DNA of 40,955 nucleotides, taken from positions 1 through 40,955 of IMG/VR virus record IMGVR_UViG_3300020129_000647. One strand, 5' to 3'. A program made the translations under genes and the position numbers. Shown in pieces: positions 25,747 through 32,534 of the stretch. Source of the stretch: a virus. Position 1 is the stretch's first letter. Every line of letters starts with the position of its first letter. The notes under the pieces are model-generated. The model was not told where the DNA came from. It ran no database searches and saw only the letters and a list, made by a program, of their open reading frames with translations.

Positions 25747-25955
25747 TAGCGTCGCCACAGCAGTTGTCTGAGCAGCTCTATGTCTGGATCTTTTTCCTTC
25801 GTACCGTGCAACCAGTTATGGAATTGGTGCGCGATGATCGTCCCTTGCGACGTAAAGCATTCGGGGTGGGCGATGCGAACCTGACGCAGCAGATAGTTCA
25901 TCACGAGGCGCAGTCCCCAATCGTCTAACTCGGCCTGCGAAGGTTGTCGGTTCAT
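25746..25955 (-). CDS. Small protein, hypothetical
   Basis: 69 residues (MNRQPSQAELDDWGLRLVMN, then YLLRQVRIAHPECFTSQGTI and a Trp/His-rich LLRQLLWRR end). It is coupled to genes on both sides: its ATG overlaps the stop of 25952-26176 (ATGA) and its own stop overlaps the HNH start. It looks like a helical DNA-binding or regulatory peptide, but no motif confirms this. Confidence 0.5.
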   Translation of the reverse strand: MNRQPSQAELDDWGLRLVMNYLLRQVRIAHPECFTSQGTIIAHQFHNWLHGTKEKDPDIELLRQLLWRR

Positions 25956-26176
25956 GGCTCGTCGTGGTCGAGCGCGTCCTCGAGCAATTGCGCCCAGTGC
26001 TGCGTTACCCGCGGTACCTCGCCGAGGGCGTCGGCGTAGCGCATCAGGCGTACGACGTCGGCGACCTGGAGACGCAGCAACTGGTGGCGGTGGGTCAGCT
26101 TGACCAGCGGGTCAACGCCGTGGCTGGTGGCCTGCTGCAGGCGCCGAGCACGGTTGATCACCGTGTAGATGTCCAT
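25952..26176 (-). CDS. Small helical protein, first gene after the integrase terminator
   Basis: 74 residues from ATG 26176 (MDIYTVINRARRLQQATSHG, then LRLQVADVVRLMRYADALGE). A longer frame reaches 26257 but would run through the terminator hairpin and the inverted repeat, so 26176 is preferred. Basic N-terminal helix and acidic C-terminal helix. A plausible promoter (TTGGGG and TACACT, 17 bases apart) lies over the terminator stem. It leads the short operon down to the methyltransferase. No family recognised. Confidence 0.5.
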   Translation of the reverse strand: MDIYTVINRARRLQQATSHGVDPLVKLTHRHQLLRLQVADVVRLMRYADALGEVPRVTQHWAQLLEDALDHDEP

Positions 26177-26257
26177 TTGGGTGCCAGCGGTCAGTGTACG
26201 AAAAAGGCGCCCGGTCCCCAAGAAGACCGAGCGCCCGCAGCGAGGATTGGCACCCAA
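26177..26257 (-). repeat. 11-base inverted repeat around the terminator
   Basis: TTTGGGTGCCA (26177-26187) and TGGCACCCAAA (26247-26257) form a perfect inverted repeat that encloses the integrase terminator and lies flush against the ATG of the next leftward gene. The outer repeat could pair in RNA and so reshape the terminator or hide the start, as an attenuator would, or it could bind a dimeric regulator. Confidence 0.6.
26201..26235 (-). terminator. Rho-independent terminator downstream of integrase
   Basis: On the minus strand GGCGCTCGGTC (26235-26225) pairs with GACCGGGCGCC (26216-26206) with one mismatch, followed directly by TTTTT (26205-26201). That is a typical intrinsic terminator, placed about 30 bases after the integrase stop codon. 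Confidence 0.8.
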
Positions 26258-26267
26258 ACACTGCGCG

Positions 26268-28124
26268 TCAAACTATGCCATACGCCGCGGCCAGTCGGGA
26301 AACCTTGCGCGGTCCGGGCGTCCCAGCCGGGATCGCAATCTCCGTGACGATGATCAGGTCGTTGTCTTCCTGTTGTTCATTGTCCGTCGCTTCTTGAGAA
26401 GTCCGTGATCGGACCGTCAACATCCCGCCGAGGCGCAGGAACACGCGCAGGTGGGGCAGCTTGTCCTCGCCCGTTCGTACTTCGATACGCGTGACGGCGC
26501 CCTGGATCTGGGCAGCCTTCAGCGCACGCGCCTTGCGGCGCTCCACCGGGCTGGCGGAGGCGCAGCCGGCGTTGATCAGATCCAACTGCTCGGCGATGTC
26601 CGCGGCGCCAATGCTGGCGAGCTCGGCGTGGTTGGCGAGACGGCTGGCTGAACGGAACTGCATGTCTAACGCGGCTTTCTGATTGCGCGGTCCCACCATC
26701 TCTGCGTCGATCTCGGCGAGGCGCTGATCGACCTGGGCTTCTGTCCTCAGACCCTTCTCGCCGTTACGGATCACGCGCGCTCTTTCGGCGTCCAGCCGCG
26801 CCAGGGTCTCGAGCACGACCGCCATCTCGGTCCGAATCTGACGGAGCGTCTCTTCCTGGCTGCGCTGGTCGAGTGCTTCGGCGAGTGCGGTTTGCGGGTC
26901 GCGCAGCATCGTCTCCACTGCCTGCCACACCGCGTCCTCGGTCTCGGTGCCGCGGAGCATCTTCGCGGTACAGCCCTGCCGCGAGCAGTAGTAGTAGACG
27001 TAGGTCACGTCGTACTTCTGGCGCCGCTCGATCCGTCCAGCGAACAGGCGGCCGCACAGGCCGGGCGTCTTGACCGGGCGACCCCACGTCACCCCGTCGT
27101 CGTCGACCACGGCGGTGTGCTCGTGGGGCTCACAGCACACCAGCAGGCGTGTCAACAGGTAATCGTAATGACGATTGCGGCTCGAGTTCTTCTTGTTCTC
27201 GATCAGCGCCGACTGGGCCAATTCCCACGTCTCGGGTGAGACGATGGTGGGCGGCGGGTTCTTCTCCGCGGCTACCCACTCGGTGCCGCCGCTGATCATC
27301 CCGCCCTCGCCCTTGTAGCGAGGGTTGTGGAGCATCAACTGCACGCGGCGGTCAGTCATGCCCCAGCGCTGTGCTTCGCGGAACGCCGACGAGCCGTGGT
27401 AGGCCACGTTGTCGAAGATCTGCTGCACGATCTTGTAAGCCATTTCGTTGGCGCCGGCGACCAGGCTGTCGTCCACGATCAGGTGGCCGTCCTCGTCGGT
27501 CTTCAGTCCGAATGTGCGGCGGCCTCCCACGAACTTGCCCTCCGAAGCCTTCTGACGGCGGCCAGCGGTGGTGCGCTGGAGGATCGCCTCGCGCTCCCAC
27601 TGGTTGATGGCGCCGAGGATGGTGAAGATCATCTGGCCCATCGGCGTCGAGGTGTCGACGTTGAACTCGAGCACTCGCAGGGCTACGCCGTGCGCGCGGA
27701 GAAAGCCCTCGATCTGGATCAGGATCTGAAGCTTGCGCGCCAGGCGATCCAACTTGGTCGCCCACACCACGTCGACCTGGCGGAATGTGCGGCACTGGCC
27801 TTCGCAGCGGATGTCGCCGCGTTCGCAGACCATGCTGACGAGCTGGCGGCCTTCGGGTCGCTGCTCGAGCGGGACAGTGCCGCTGACGCCGTCGTCCCAG
27901 AACTGGGCGACGAGCCGGCGTTGCTGCGCGATCGGCAGGTTGGGATCGTCGCGCGCGTTGATGTCCTTGAGCAGGATCGTCTTCTGCGCGTTGATCGTCT
28001 CGGCTTCCTTCTGGGTCTCGCTGCTGACGCGGCCATAGGCGGCGTCGCGTTCAGGCGACTCGACGAGCACGAGAGGAACGGGCCGCACACGCTGCGCGGC
28101 AGCAGATGTCAGTCTGGGTGCCAT
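26268..28124 (-). CDS. int: Large serine recombinase (phage integrase)
   Basis: A 618-residue integrase. The N-terminal resolvase domain carries the nucleophile Ser34 in AAYGRVSSETQ, and further catalytic features DVVWATKLDRLARKL and LGAINQWEREAILQRTTAGR. The recombinase domain (about 215-330) includes RRTFGLKTDEDGHL and NPRYKGEGGMISGG. A zinc-ribbon follows (LLVCCEPHEHTAV, LCGRLF, YYCSRQGCTAKML), then a coiled coil (ETLARLDAERARVIRNGEKG) as in other large serine integrases. It joins attP and attB without host factors. An unusual N-terminal insertion contains CERGDIRCEGQC. No directionality factor is recognised nearby; the short upstream genes are candidates. It has its own leaderless-type promoter and a terminator. 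Confidence 0.92.
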   Translation of the reverse strand: MAPRLTSAAAQRVRPVPLVLVESPERDAAYGRVSSETQKEAETINAQKTILLKDINARDDPNLPIAQQRRLVAQFWDDGVSGTVPLEQRPEGRQLVSMVCERGDIRCEGQCRTFRQVDVVWATKLDRLARKLQILIQIEGFLRAHGVALRVLEFNVDTSTPMGQMIFTILGAINQWEREAILQRTTAGRRQKASEGKFVGGRRTFGLKTDEDGHLIVDDSLVAGANEMAYKIVQQIFDNVAYHGSSAFREAQRWGMTDRRVQLMLHNPRYKGEGGMISGGTEWVAAEKNPPPTIVSPETWELAQSALIENKKNSSRNRHYDYLLTRLLVCCEPHEHTAVVDDDGVTWGRPVKTPGLCGRLFAGRIERRQKYDVTYVYYYCSRQGCTAKMLRGTETEDAVWQAVETMLRDPQTALAEALDQRSQEETLRQIRTEMAVVLETLARLDAERARVIRNGEKGLRTEAQVDQRLAEIDAEMVGPRNQKAALDMQFRSASRLANHAELASIGAADIAEQLDLINAGCASASPVERRKARALKAAQIQGAVTRIEVRTGEDKLPHLRVFLRLGGMLTVRSRTSQEATDNEQQEDNDLIIVTEIAIPAGTPGPRKVSRLAAAYGIV

Positions 28125-28131
28125 GTTGTGG

Positions 28132-28161
28132 ATTGTACTACGAATACTTTTCGGCGAGCAA
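28132..28161 (-). promoter_or_regulatory. Promoter of a leaderless integrase mRNA
   Basis: On the minus strand TTGCTC (28161-28156) and TACAAT (28137-28132) are 18 bases apart, and the TACAAT ends seven bases before the integrase ATG at 28124. Transcription would start at or within a base of the ATG, and no ribosome site is present. The promoter lies over the last codons of the upstream microgene (28138-28308), so integrase can be made separately from that operon. Confidence 0.55.
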
Positions 28162-28308
28162 GCGAAGGCCGCGGTAGTCGCTCAGCAGGTGGAGTCCCCA
28201 GTAGTGGAGGACGGGGTGGTCAGACTCCACCAGGCGCAGTCCCATCACGCGCATGGCTTCGATGACGTCGAGGTCGAGATCGAGCGTCTCGACCGTCGGC
28301 TCGTTCAC
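28138..28308 (-). CDS. Small protein upstream of integrase, hypothetical
   Basis: 56 residues from GTG 28308 (overlapping the previous TGA): MNEPTVETLDLDLDVIEAMR, then LVESDHPVLHYWGLHLLSDY and a basic end. Acidic N-terminus, helical and Leu-rich C-terminus. It ends 13 bases before the integrase start. Small genes directly beside serine integrases sometimes encode recombination directionality factors, and this is one of two candidates here; there is no motif to prove it. Confidence 0.5.
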   Translation of the reverse strand: MNEPTVETLDLDLDVIEAMRVMGLRLVESDHPVLHYWGLHLLSDYRGLRLLAEKYS

Positions 28309-28463
28309 GCTGCCGGCGTCTGTTCGCGTTCGGCCGCGCGCCGTTCGAGGATCGCGTCGATCAGGAGCTGCAGACAGGCGATGTACGCCCGCCGGCCTTC
28401 CTCAGGGTCGGGGTTGAGGACGACCTCGTCGATGACCGGTGGCGGCGCCGGCTTCCTGGGCAT
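28305..28463 (-). CDS. Small protein, first gene of the integrase operon
   Basis: 52 residues from ATG 28463: MPRKPAPPPVIDEVVLNPDP, then GRRAYIACLQLLIDAILERR and AAEREQTPAA. A Pro-rich N-terminus and an amphipathic helix. Its stop overlaps the next GTG. It faces the control region with the phased TGACGA repeats. Candidate directionality factor or regulator; family not recognised. Confidence 0.5.
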   Translation of the reverse strand: MPRKPAPPPVIDEVVLNPDPEEGRRAYIACLQLLIDAILERRAAEREQTPAA

Positions 28464-28467
28464 GCCG

Positions 28468-28490
28468 CAAGTGTGCGCACGGCACGCTTG
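28468..28490. promoter_or_regulatory. Inverted repeat upstream of the integrase operon
   Basis: CAAGTGTGC (28468-28476) and GCACGCTTG (28482-28490) form an inverted repeat with one mismatch around GCACG, just upstream of the ATG at 28463. Its outer arm touches the TGACAA box at 28488. It could be an operator for the leftward operon, or an RNA hairpin blocking translation. Confidence 0.45.
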
Positions 28491-28515
28491 TCACGGTTCG
28501 TCATCCACGTCGTCA
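28488..28515 (-). promoter_or_regulatory. Phased TGACGA array facing the integrase operon
   Basis: On the minus strand TGACGA (28515-28510), TGACGA (28503-28498) and TGACAA (28493-28488) have starts spaced 12 and 10 bases, the same spacing as at 29388-29415. The sequence ATGACGAACCGTGACAA matches 14 of 17 positions of the rightward copies. Direct repeats one helical turn apart are the usual sign of a regulator binding one face of the DNA. Confidence 0.65.
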
Positions 28516-28583
28516 CGTATTGAGGGGGGGCATGCATTGTGCTTTTGTTTTATCGTTAGCATTCTGATTCTCAATCGTGTCCC

Positions 28584-28634
28584 TGACACCCTCGTGAGAC
28601 ATCGGTCTGACGAGCGGTTGACGAACGCTGACAA
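28584..28634 (+). promoter_or_regulatory. Phased TGACGA array, rightward control region
   Basis: Five related hexamers, TGACAC (28584), TGAGAC (28595), TGACGA (28608), TGACGA (28619) and TGACAA (28629), have starts spaced 11, 13, 11 and 10 bases. The last 17 bases, TTGACGAACGCTGACAA (28618-28634), recur exactly at 29399-29415. The end GACAAT also resembles a -10 with CTGACG 17 bases upstream, so the array may overlap an early promoter. It lies 170 bases upstream of the first rightward gene. Confidence 0.65.
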
Positions 28635-28804
28635 TCCTGGAGGCACACACTACAGAACAGGCGTCCGGGGCTCGGGTTGGAGTAAACGAGGCCTGGTGCT
28701 AGCGATATAGGCAACAGGTTCCTGGGCAGTAGCGAGGACGCTGGGCGGGAAGCGGTGACCCTGGCTACGTCTGTGAGCGCAGTTCGTCTCTGGGGAGGGT
28801 TTCC
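28635..28804. other. Leader of the rightward early operon, no gene seen
   Basis: 170 bases between the phased repeat array and the first early gene. I see no convincing gene on either strand. A TATAGG-like box occurs near 28707 and a strong ribosome site GGGGAGGG at 28792-28799. Just upstream, 28515-28580 is unusually AT-rich for this genome (TTTTGTTTTATCG), which may ease melting at the divergent promoters or contain the attP site. Confidence 0.4.
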
Positions 28805-29398
28805 TTGGAGCCGTTTGATGCATTCGACCAGCCGCACATGTTCCCCGAGCTACGCCTCGAGCTCACTCCACGCGCGCTGCGTGACCAGCTCGAGACGTTA
28901 CCAATGCACGAGCGCAAGATCATCGAACGCGCGTGGGAGTGTGTGGAGCAGCACTACCGCAGCACACGGACACGTCTCGAGCGATTCGATCTCGAGTACC
29001 TGCTCGGCAAGTACATCGACAAGCCGAAGAGCCTGAGCACGTTCGACCGCGCGCATCGCAAGTACCCGCTGCTGTTACCGTGGCCGATCGAGTACGGCAT
29101 GGGTCGTCCGTGGGAGCAACCCGACGTGACGCCGCTGGTGATGAAACCCGAGGACGAGATCGCGGCCGGCCAACTGATCCTCGACGAGCATGGCGCGCAC
29201 GTCCTGGAACAGGACGGGACGAAGCGGCCGGCGCGGCTGATCGCCGGCAGCAACGGCACGGTGCGGTGGATGACCTCGTCGCTGGCCGCGGCGATCTCAG
29301 GCTTTGCGCTGCTCGACGGCATGGACGGCAAGCTCGACGGCGCCATCCACTGGTGCCACGTGCTCGCCGAGATGCTGGCGCCCCATTTGACGATGTAA
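28805..29398 (+). CDS. First early gene, hypothetical
   Basis: A 197-residue protein from TTG 28805, five bases after the ribosome site GGGGAGGG. N-terminus MEPFDAFDQPHMFPELRLEL, then helical (PMHERKIIERAWECVEQHYR, RTRLERFDLEYLLGKYID), a proline/aromatic middle (YPLLLPWPIEYGMGRPWEQP) and an alpha-helical Ala/Leu end. No motif recognised. The end of its coding sequence carries part of the next TGACGA array (TTGACGATGTAA). As the first early product it may help host takeover or gene control. Confidence 0.55.
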   Translation: MEPFDAFDQPHMFPELRLELTPRALRDQLETLPMHERKIIERAWECVEQHYRSTRTRLERFDLEYLLGKYIDKPKSLSTFDRAHRKYPLLLPWPIEYGMGRPWEQPDVTPLVMKPEDEIAAGQLILDEHGAHVLEQDGTKRPARLIAGSNGTVRWMTSSLAAAISGFALLDGMDGKLDGAIHWCHVLAEMLAPHLTM

Positions 29399-29415
29399 TT
29401 GACGAACGCTGACAA
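29388..29415 (+). promoter_or_regulatory. Phased TGACGA array before the RHH-like gene
   Basis: TGACGA (29388), TGACGA (29400) and TGACAA (29410) repeat at 12- and 10-base spacing and include an exact copy of TTGACGAACGCTGACAA. It overlaps the end of 28805-29398 and precedes the ATG at 29440 by 25 bases, so it is well placed to control that gene and those after it. Confidence 0.65.
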
Positions 29416-29439
29416 GTCGGGCCTGCGCACACTCGGCGC

Positions 29440-29661
29440 ATGCCCGCAGTCAAGCCCGTCATCACCGAGTACGACCTCGGATCCGCAGGGTGGAGGACGC
29501 TGCACGAGCTGGCTCGTCAGCGGCGGCGTTCTCCGAAAGACCAGGTCCGCGCGCTGGTGCTGTACGCGCTCGAGCGCGCGCTCGCCGGCGTCGACGTCGA
29601 GCTGAGCCAGCACAAGCTCGAGACGCTGCTCGAGCGTCCCGACCTCGAGCCGGTGGCATAG
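29440..29661 (+). CDS. Ribbon-helix-helix-like small DNA-binding protein
   Basis: 73 residues. WRTLHELARQRRRSPKDQVR followed by ALVLYALERALAG fits the RHH helix pair, L..LA...GRS..DQ.RALLL.AL, as found in Arc/CopG/FitA-like proteins; the preceding strand (VKPVITEYDLG) is less clear. RHH proteins often bind direct repeats spaced by about one turn, which is just what lies 25 bases upstream of this gene. So an autoregulator and switch protein is a good hypothesis. It is followed immediately by the Gp157-like gene. Confidence 0.55.
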   Translation: MPAVKPVITEYDLGSAGWRTLHELARQRRRSPKDQVRALVLYALERALAGVDVELSQHKLETLLERPDLEPVA

Positions 29662-30213
29662 ATGTCGACCGACGCCATCATCGAAGCCTCGCGCGCGTTC
29701 GCGGCAGCCGCGGAGCACAGCACCACGCTGTACGCGCTGTCGGCTGACTACGTCCGCATCCTCGGGCTGCTGGAAGATCCCGAGGCCGACACCGAGTACC
29801 TCGAGCAGCAACTCGACGCCATCGGCGGGCTGATCACCCACAAGGCCGAGGCGATCGGCGGATTGATCAAGCAGTGCGAGGGCATGGCGACGATGCGCAA
29901 GGCCGAGGCCGACCGCATGCGCGACCTGGCCGCGGCCGATCAACGCCACGCGGAGCAACTGCGGGCGTACGTGCTGCGGCACATGCAGGAGTTGGGTACC
30001 GAGCGCATCGACACCGCTCGTTTTTCGCTTCGCCTTCGAACCAACCCGCCGGCCGTGCAGGTCCTCGAGGAGGTGCTGGTGCCCGCGGAGTACGTGCGCA
30101 GGGTGACCACGACCAGCGTTGACAAGCGGGCCATTCTCGAGCATCTGAAGGCCACCGGCGAGGTGGTGCCGGGCGTCGAGATCACCCAGAGCACGCGACT
30201 GGAGGTGCGCTAG
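29662..30213 (+). CDS. Siphovirus Gp157-like protein
   Basis: A 183-residue protein with the Gp157 layout: an N-terminal helix bundle (LEDPEADTEYLEQQLDAIGG, then IGGLIKQCEGMATMRKAEAD), a long Arg/Ala/Glu helix with LRAYVLRHMQELGTERIDTA, then a beta-rich end (FSLRLRTNPPAVQVLEEVLV, PAEYVRRV, DKRAILEHLKATGEVVPGVE). This family sits in phage early replication operons; it was named from a phage-resistance study, and its biochemical role is not settled. It starts at the base after the previous stop. Confidence 0.8.
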   Translation: MSTDAIIEASRAFAAAAEHSTTLYALSADYVRILGLLEDPEADTEYLEQQLDAIGGLITHKAEAIGGLIKQCEGMATMRKAEADRMRDLAAADQRHAEQLRAYVLRHMQELGTERIDTARFSLRLRTNPPAVQVLEEVLVPAEYVRRVTTTSVDKRAILEHLKATGEVVPGVEITQSTRLEVR

Positions 30214-30491
30214 TGCGGACCGATCCACAGACAGCCTGGCGCGCGTGGCGTTCGCGTTCGGCGCTGCGCTTCGACCCGCTGGCGAACTACGAGTTCGGCC
30301 TGAAGGTCGGGCAGCGCATGGCGTACGAACGCGCGACAGAACTGGTGCCGTTGCTCGAAGGCGTGCTCGAAGGCATGGGCAGCAGGGCCGACCTGACAGG
30401 TGTGGACGGAAGCGGCCACGGCGGAATGCAGACCGCCCATGCCGTACCGGACCTGACGGTGGGGAGCTCTGCTGCCCAGGTGGGCAACTAA
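30213..30491 (+). CDS. Small early protein, hypothetical
   Basis: 92 residues from GTG 30213 overlapping the Gp157 stop. N-terminal helix (TAWRAWRSRSALRFDPLANY), then a helical ATELVPLLEGVLEGMGSR and a Gly/Ala/Thr-rich tail. Its TAA overlaps the next ATG (TAATGG), so it is coupled. Family not recognised. Confidence 0.5.
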   Translation: MRTDPQTAWRAWRSRSALRFDPLANYEFGLKVGQRMAYERATELVPLLEGVLEGMGSRADLTGVDGSGHGGMQTAHAVPDLTVGSSAAQVGN

Positions 30492-30955
30492 TGGCGCGCT
30501 TTGCCGTGGGCGTCGTGTTCGGTCTCGTCGTGGGTGTGGTCGGCGCCGCGGCGGCATCGATTCACGCGGAGCCTGACGACGTCGAAGCGGCTGCAATCGA
30601 GGCGGGTGTGGATCCCGTCGATCTGGCCGGGGCTGTGAACAGCACAGGTTCCAGTCCAAGGGAATATCTGGTTGCGGTGGGCGAACTCGTCAGGACGCCC
30701 ACCGCACCAGTCCCAGACGCTCTGGATCGCGTGGTGGACTGTCTCGAGCGCTACGAGTCGCACGGCGTGGCGTCGGCGGTCAACCCGAGGTCCGGCGCGA
30801 GCGGGCCGCTGCAGTTCCTCCCGTCGACGTGGCGCACGACGCCCCAGGGCAAAGCCGGGCTGAGCGTGTTCGACCCGGTGGCGGCGCATGCGGCGGCGAA
30901 GTGGATGCTCAGCGTTGGGCGCGGCCGCGAGTTCTCGACGCGCGGACTGTGCTGA
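30491..30955 (+). CDS. Transglycosylase/lysozyme-like membrane protein
   Basis: 154 residues. An N-terminal signal anchor (FAVGVVFGLVVGVVGAAAAS) is followed by a linker and a lysozyme-like core: ALDRVVDCLERYESHGVASA with Glu89 as likely catalytic acid, NPRSGASGPLQFLPSTWRTT, and HAAAKWMLSVGRGREF. That is the transglycosylase/resuscitation-factor type motif set (E..., S-x-x-G-x-x-Q/L-F-x-x-T/W). It would act on peptidoglycan outside the membrane. Its place in the early, not late, operon is odd: superinfection exclusion, DNA entry or lysis are all possible. Confidence 0.65.
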   Translation: MARFAVGVVFGLVVGVVGAAAASIHAEPDDVEAAAIEAGVDPVDLAGAVNSTGSSPREYLVAVGELVRTPTAPVPDALDRVVDCLERYESHGVASAVNPRSGASGPLQFLPSTWRTTPQGKAGLSVFDPVAAHAAAKWMLSVGRGREFSTRGLC

Positions 30956-31101
30956 TGCGTTACCCCGCGACCGAGCGCGTCACGCTCGGCGAGTGGGTGA
31001 TGTTCGCCGCGATCCTGGTCGCCTTCGCGCTGAGCACGGTGCTCGTGTTCGGGCTGATCGTCGCCAGCGTCGTCTTTGTGATTCGCGCCCTACGGGGCTA
31101 G
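30955..31101 (+). CDS. Single-helix membrane microprotein
   Basis: 48 residues starting at ATG 30955, which overlaps the preceding TGA. After MRYPATERVTLGEWV comes one hydrophobic segment (FAAILVAFALSTVLVFGLIV) and a short basic end (RALRG). Perhaps it partners the membrane-bound transglycosylase-like protein just before it. Confidence 0.5.
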   Translation: MRYPATERVTLGEWVMFAAILVAFALSTVLVFGLIVASVVFVIRALRG

Positions 31102-31138
31102 TGGCCGCGGCCTATCCGCGGAGGGCAGGAATCCCCAC

Positions 31139-31645
31139 ATGCCACAGCAACCCGACGCCACGTTCATGCCCGACGTCGACATCGACGACTCCGAGAAGTG
31201 GATTCTGAAACTGGTCGGCTTCGAAGAAAAAGAGAGCAGGTATCGCGACAAGAACCCGAACGCGATGATGCTCATCCACAAGTGGCTCGTCTACAACTTC
31301 GAGACGGGCGTCGCGGTAACCGACAACACCAGCGGCGAGCCGTTCGAACTGTGGCAGTTCACGGGCGATCAGACGTTCGACAACCCGAAGACGGGCAAGA
31401 TCGCGCCGGCGCGCGAGATCGCCAACGCGCTGCTGGGGCATCGGCTGACTGACGACGAGGTCAAGGAGATGCTCGAGGACGGCTGGTCAGACGTGTTGAT
31501 CAACCACTCGGTGCAGGCCGACCTGGAGTGGTACGCGGACCAGAACGGGACGCAGAAGCTGCGCGTGCTGCGGGTCAAGCCGTACGTCAAGCCGGAGCGC
31601 AAGAAGGCGAAGGTGGCGGCGCGCGTGGACGACGACGATGAGTGA
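31139..31645 (+). CDS. Possible single-stranded DNA-binding protein
   Basis: 168 residues, mixed beta/alpha (WILKLVGFEEKESRYRDKNP, HKWLVYNFETGVAVTDNTSG, then KLRVLRVKPYVKPERKKAKV) with an acidic end (DDDDE). A beta-barrel-like N-terminal part plus an acidic tail is the plan of phage SSBs, where the tail binds partner proteins. It lies just before a nuclease and the primase-helicase. The OB fold is not proved by any motif. ATG 31139 follows a GGAGG site at 31120-31124, about 14 bases upstream; ATG at 31166 is an alternative. Confidence 0.4.
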   Translation: MPQQPDATFMPDVDIDDSEKWILKLVGFEEKESRYRDKNPNAMMLIHKWLVYNFETGVAVTDNTSGEPFELWQFTGDQTFDNPKTGKIAPAREIANALLGHRLTDDEVKEMLEDGWSDVLINHSVQADLEWYADQNGTQKLRVLRVKPYVKPERKKAKVAARVDDDDE

Positions 31646-31916
31646 CCGGGTTCTGGAGTATTCCGAGGAGACGGTGACGTCCCGCGAGTTGTTCGCGATG
31701 GCCATGGCGATGATGGCGCGCATCGAGCGGCTCGAGTTGCTGGTGGGCAACCTCGCCAACGTGGTGCTGTGCACGCTTTCGGACGAGGATCCGCCGCGGG
31801 ACAAGTTCGAGGCGGCGTGCGAGGTCCTCGAGGACTTTCTCAAAGACCTGAAAGAAGAGGTCGAGGCGCACCAGCGCATCCGCGCGCGGCTCGACTTCCT
31901 GCACACGCCCGAATGA
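31638..31916 (+). CDS. Acidic helical protein, hypothetical
   Basis: 92 residues from ATG 31638, overlapping the end of the previous gene by eight bases. Mostly helical: RELFAMAMAMMARIERLELL, then DKFEAACEVLEDFLKDLKEE and HQRIRARLDF. Heptads suggest a coiled coil. It ends overlapping the next ATG (ATGA). No known family. Confidence 0.5.
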   Translation: MSDRVLEYSEETVTSRELFAMAMAMMARIERLELLVGNLANVVLCTLSDEDPPRDKFEAACEVLEDFLKDLKEEVEAHQRIRARLDFLHTPE

Positions 31917-32128
31917 ACAGCAACTGGCTGCTGGTCGAGCTCGTACCGGATCTCGCCGCGGCGCAGACCACGCGTTCGGGGGTCTTCGCGCAGATCAAGC
32001 AGTGCGCGGGGGTGGTGTGCGTGATCGACGCGTCGTCGGTCGCGCGCGAGACGCTCGACCAGTGGCTGTTGCCGCCGGACATGGTGTGGAGGGAGCCGAA
32101 GAAGGCACGTGGTCGGAAGGCGAGCTAA
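31913..32128 (+). CDS. Small protein, hypothetical
   Basis: 71 residues: MNSNWLLVELVPDLAAAQTT, then FAQIKQCAGVVCVIDASSVA and a basic end (KKARGRKAS). The VVCVIDASSVA strand might be part of a small alpha/beta fold. Its end overlaps the VRR-NUC gene by 20 bases. No recognised function. Confidence 0.5.
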   Translation: MNSNWLLVELVPDLAAAQTTRSGVFAQIKQCAGVVCVIDASSVARETLDQWLLPPDMVWREPKKARGRKAS

Positions 32129-32534
32129 GCAAGAGCTCGCCCAACCTCCGCTCGATGGGCAAGCCATTCGGAAGTTGATGGATGGCAAGCTCAGCGAGCG
32201 CGAGTGGCAGAAGCAGGTAGAAACCCACCTCACCATCTTCGGCTGGTGGTGGATGCACATTCCGCCCAACGTGGTGGTGTGTCCGCGGTGCCACACCAAG
32301 ATCTATCGCGGCATTCGGAAAGGTTTCGTCGACATCTGGGCGATCAAGCCGCCGTACATGTTGTGGCTCGAGTTGAAGACCGAACGCGGCCAGCTCGAGC
32401 CCGAGCAGCGTGAGCTCATCGACCTGTTGCGCGCGTGCGGCCAGACGGTGCTCCACGCCCGGCCGCGCGATCGCGCCGCGGTTCTCGAACTGATCACGCA
32501 TCCAGAAAGAAGGCCTCCTCATGTCGACGACTGA
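32109..32534 (+). CDS. VRR-NUC nuclease
   Basis: 141 residues with the PD-(D/E)XK-type VRR-NUC core: RGIRKGFVDIWAIKPPY (Asp in GFVDIW), LWLELKTERGQLEPEQRELI (E-x-K) and ACGQTVLHARPRD. An N-terminal extension includes EREWQKQVETHLTIFGWWWM and a Cys pair VCPRCHTK that may hold zinc. Family members cut DNA branches or nick DNA in repair and replication; phage versions are found beside primases and recombinases, as here. GTG 32109 lies inside the previous gene; translation is coupled with both sides. Confidence 0.75.
   Translation: MVGRRAKQELAQPPLDGQAIRKLMDGKLSEREWQKQVETHLTIFGWWWMHIPPNVVVCPRCHTKIYRGIRKGFVDIWAIKPPYMLWLELKTERGQLEPEQRELIDLLRACGQTVLHARPRDRAAVLELITHPERRPPHVDD

Noticed and set aside
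28123-28710. 195-codon plus-strand frame in the control region
   Set aside because: It is antisense to two tightly overlapping minus-strand microgenes with better coding character and shows a Ser/Arg-rich shadow composition.
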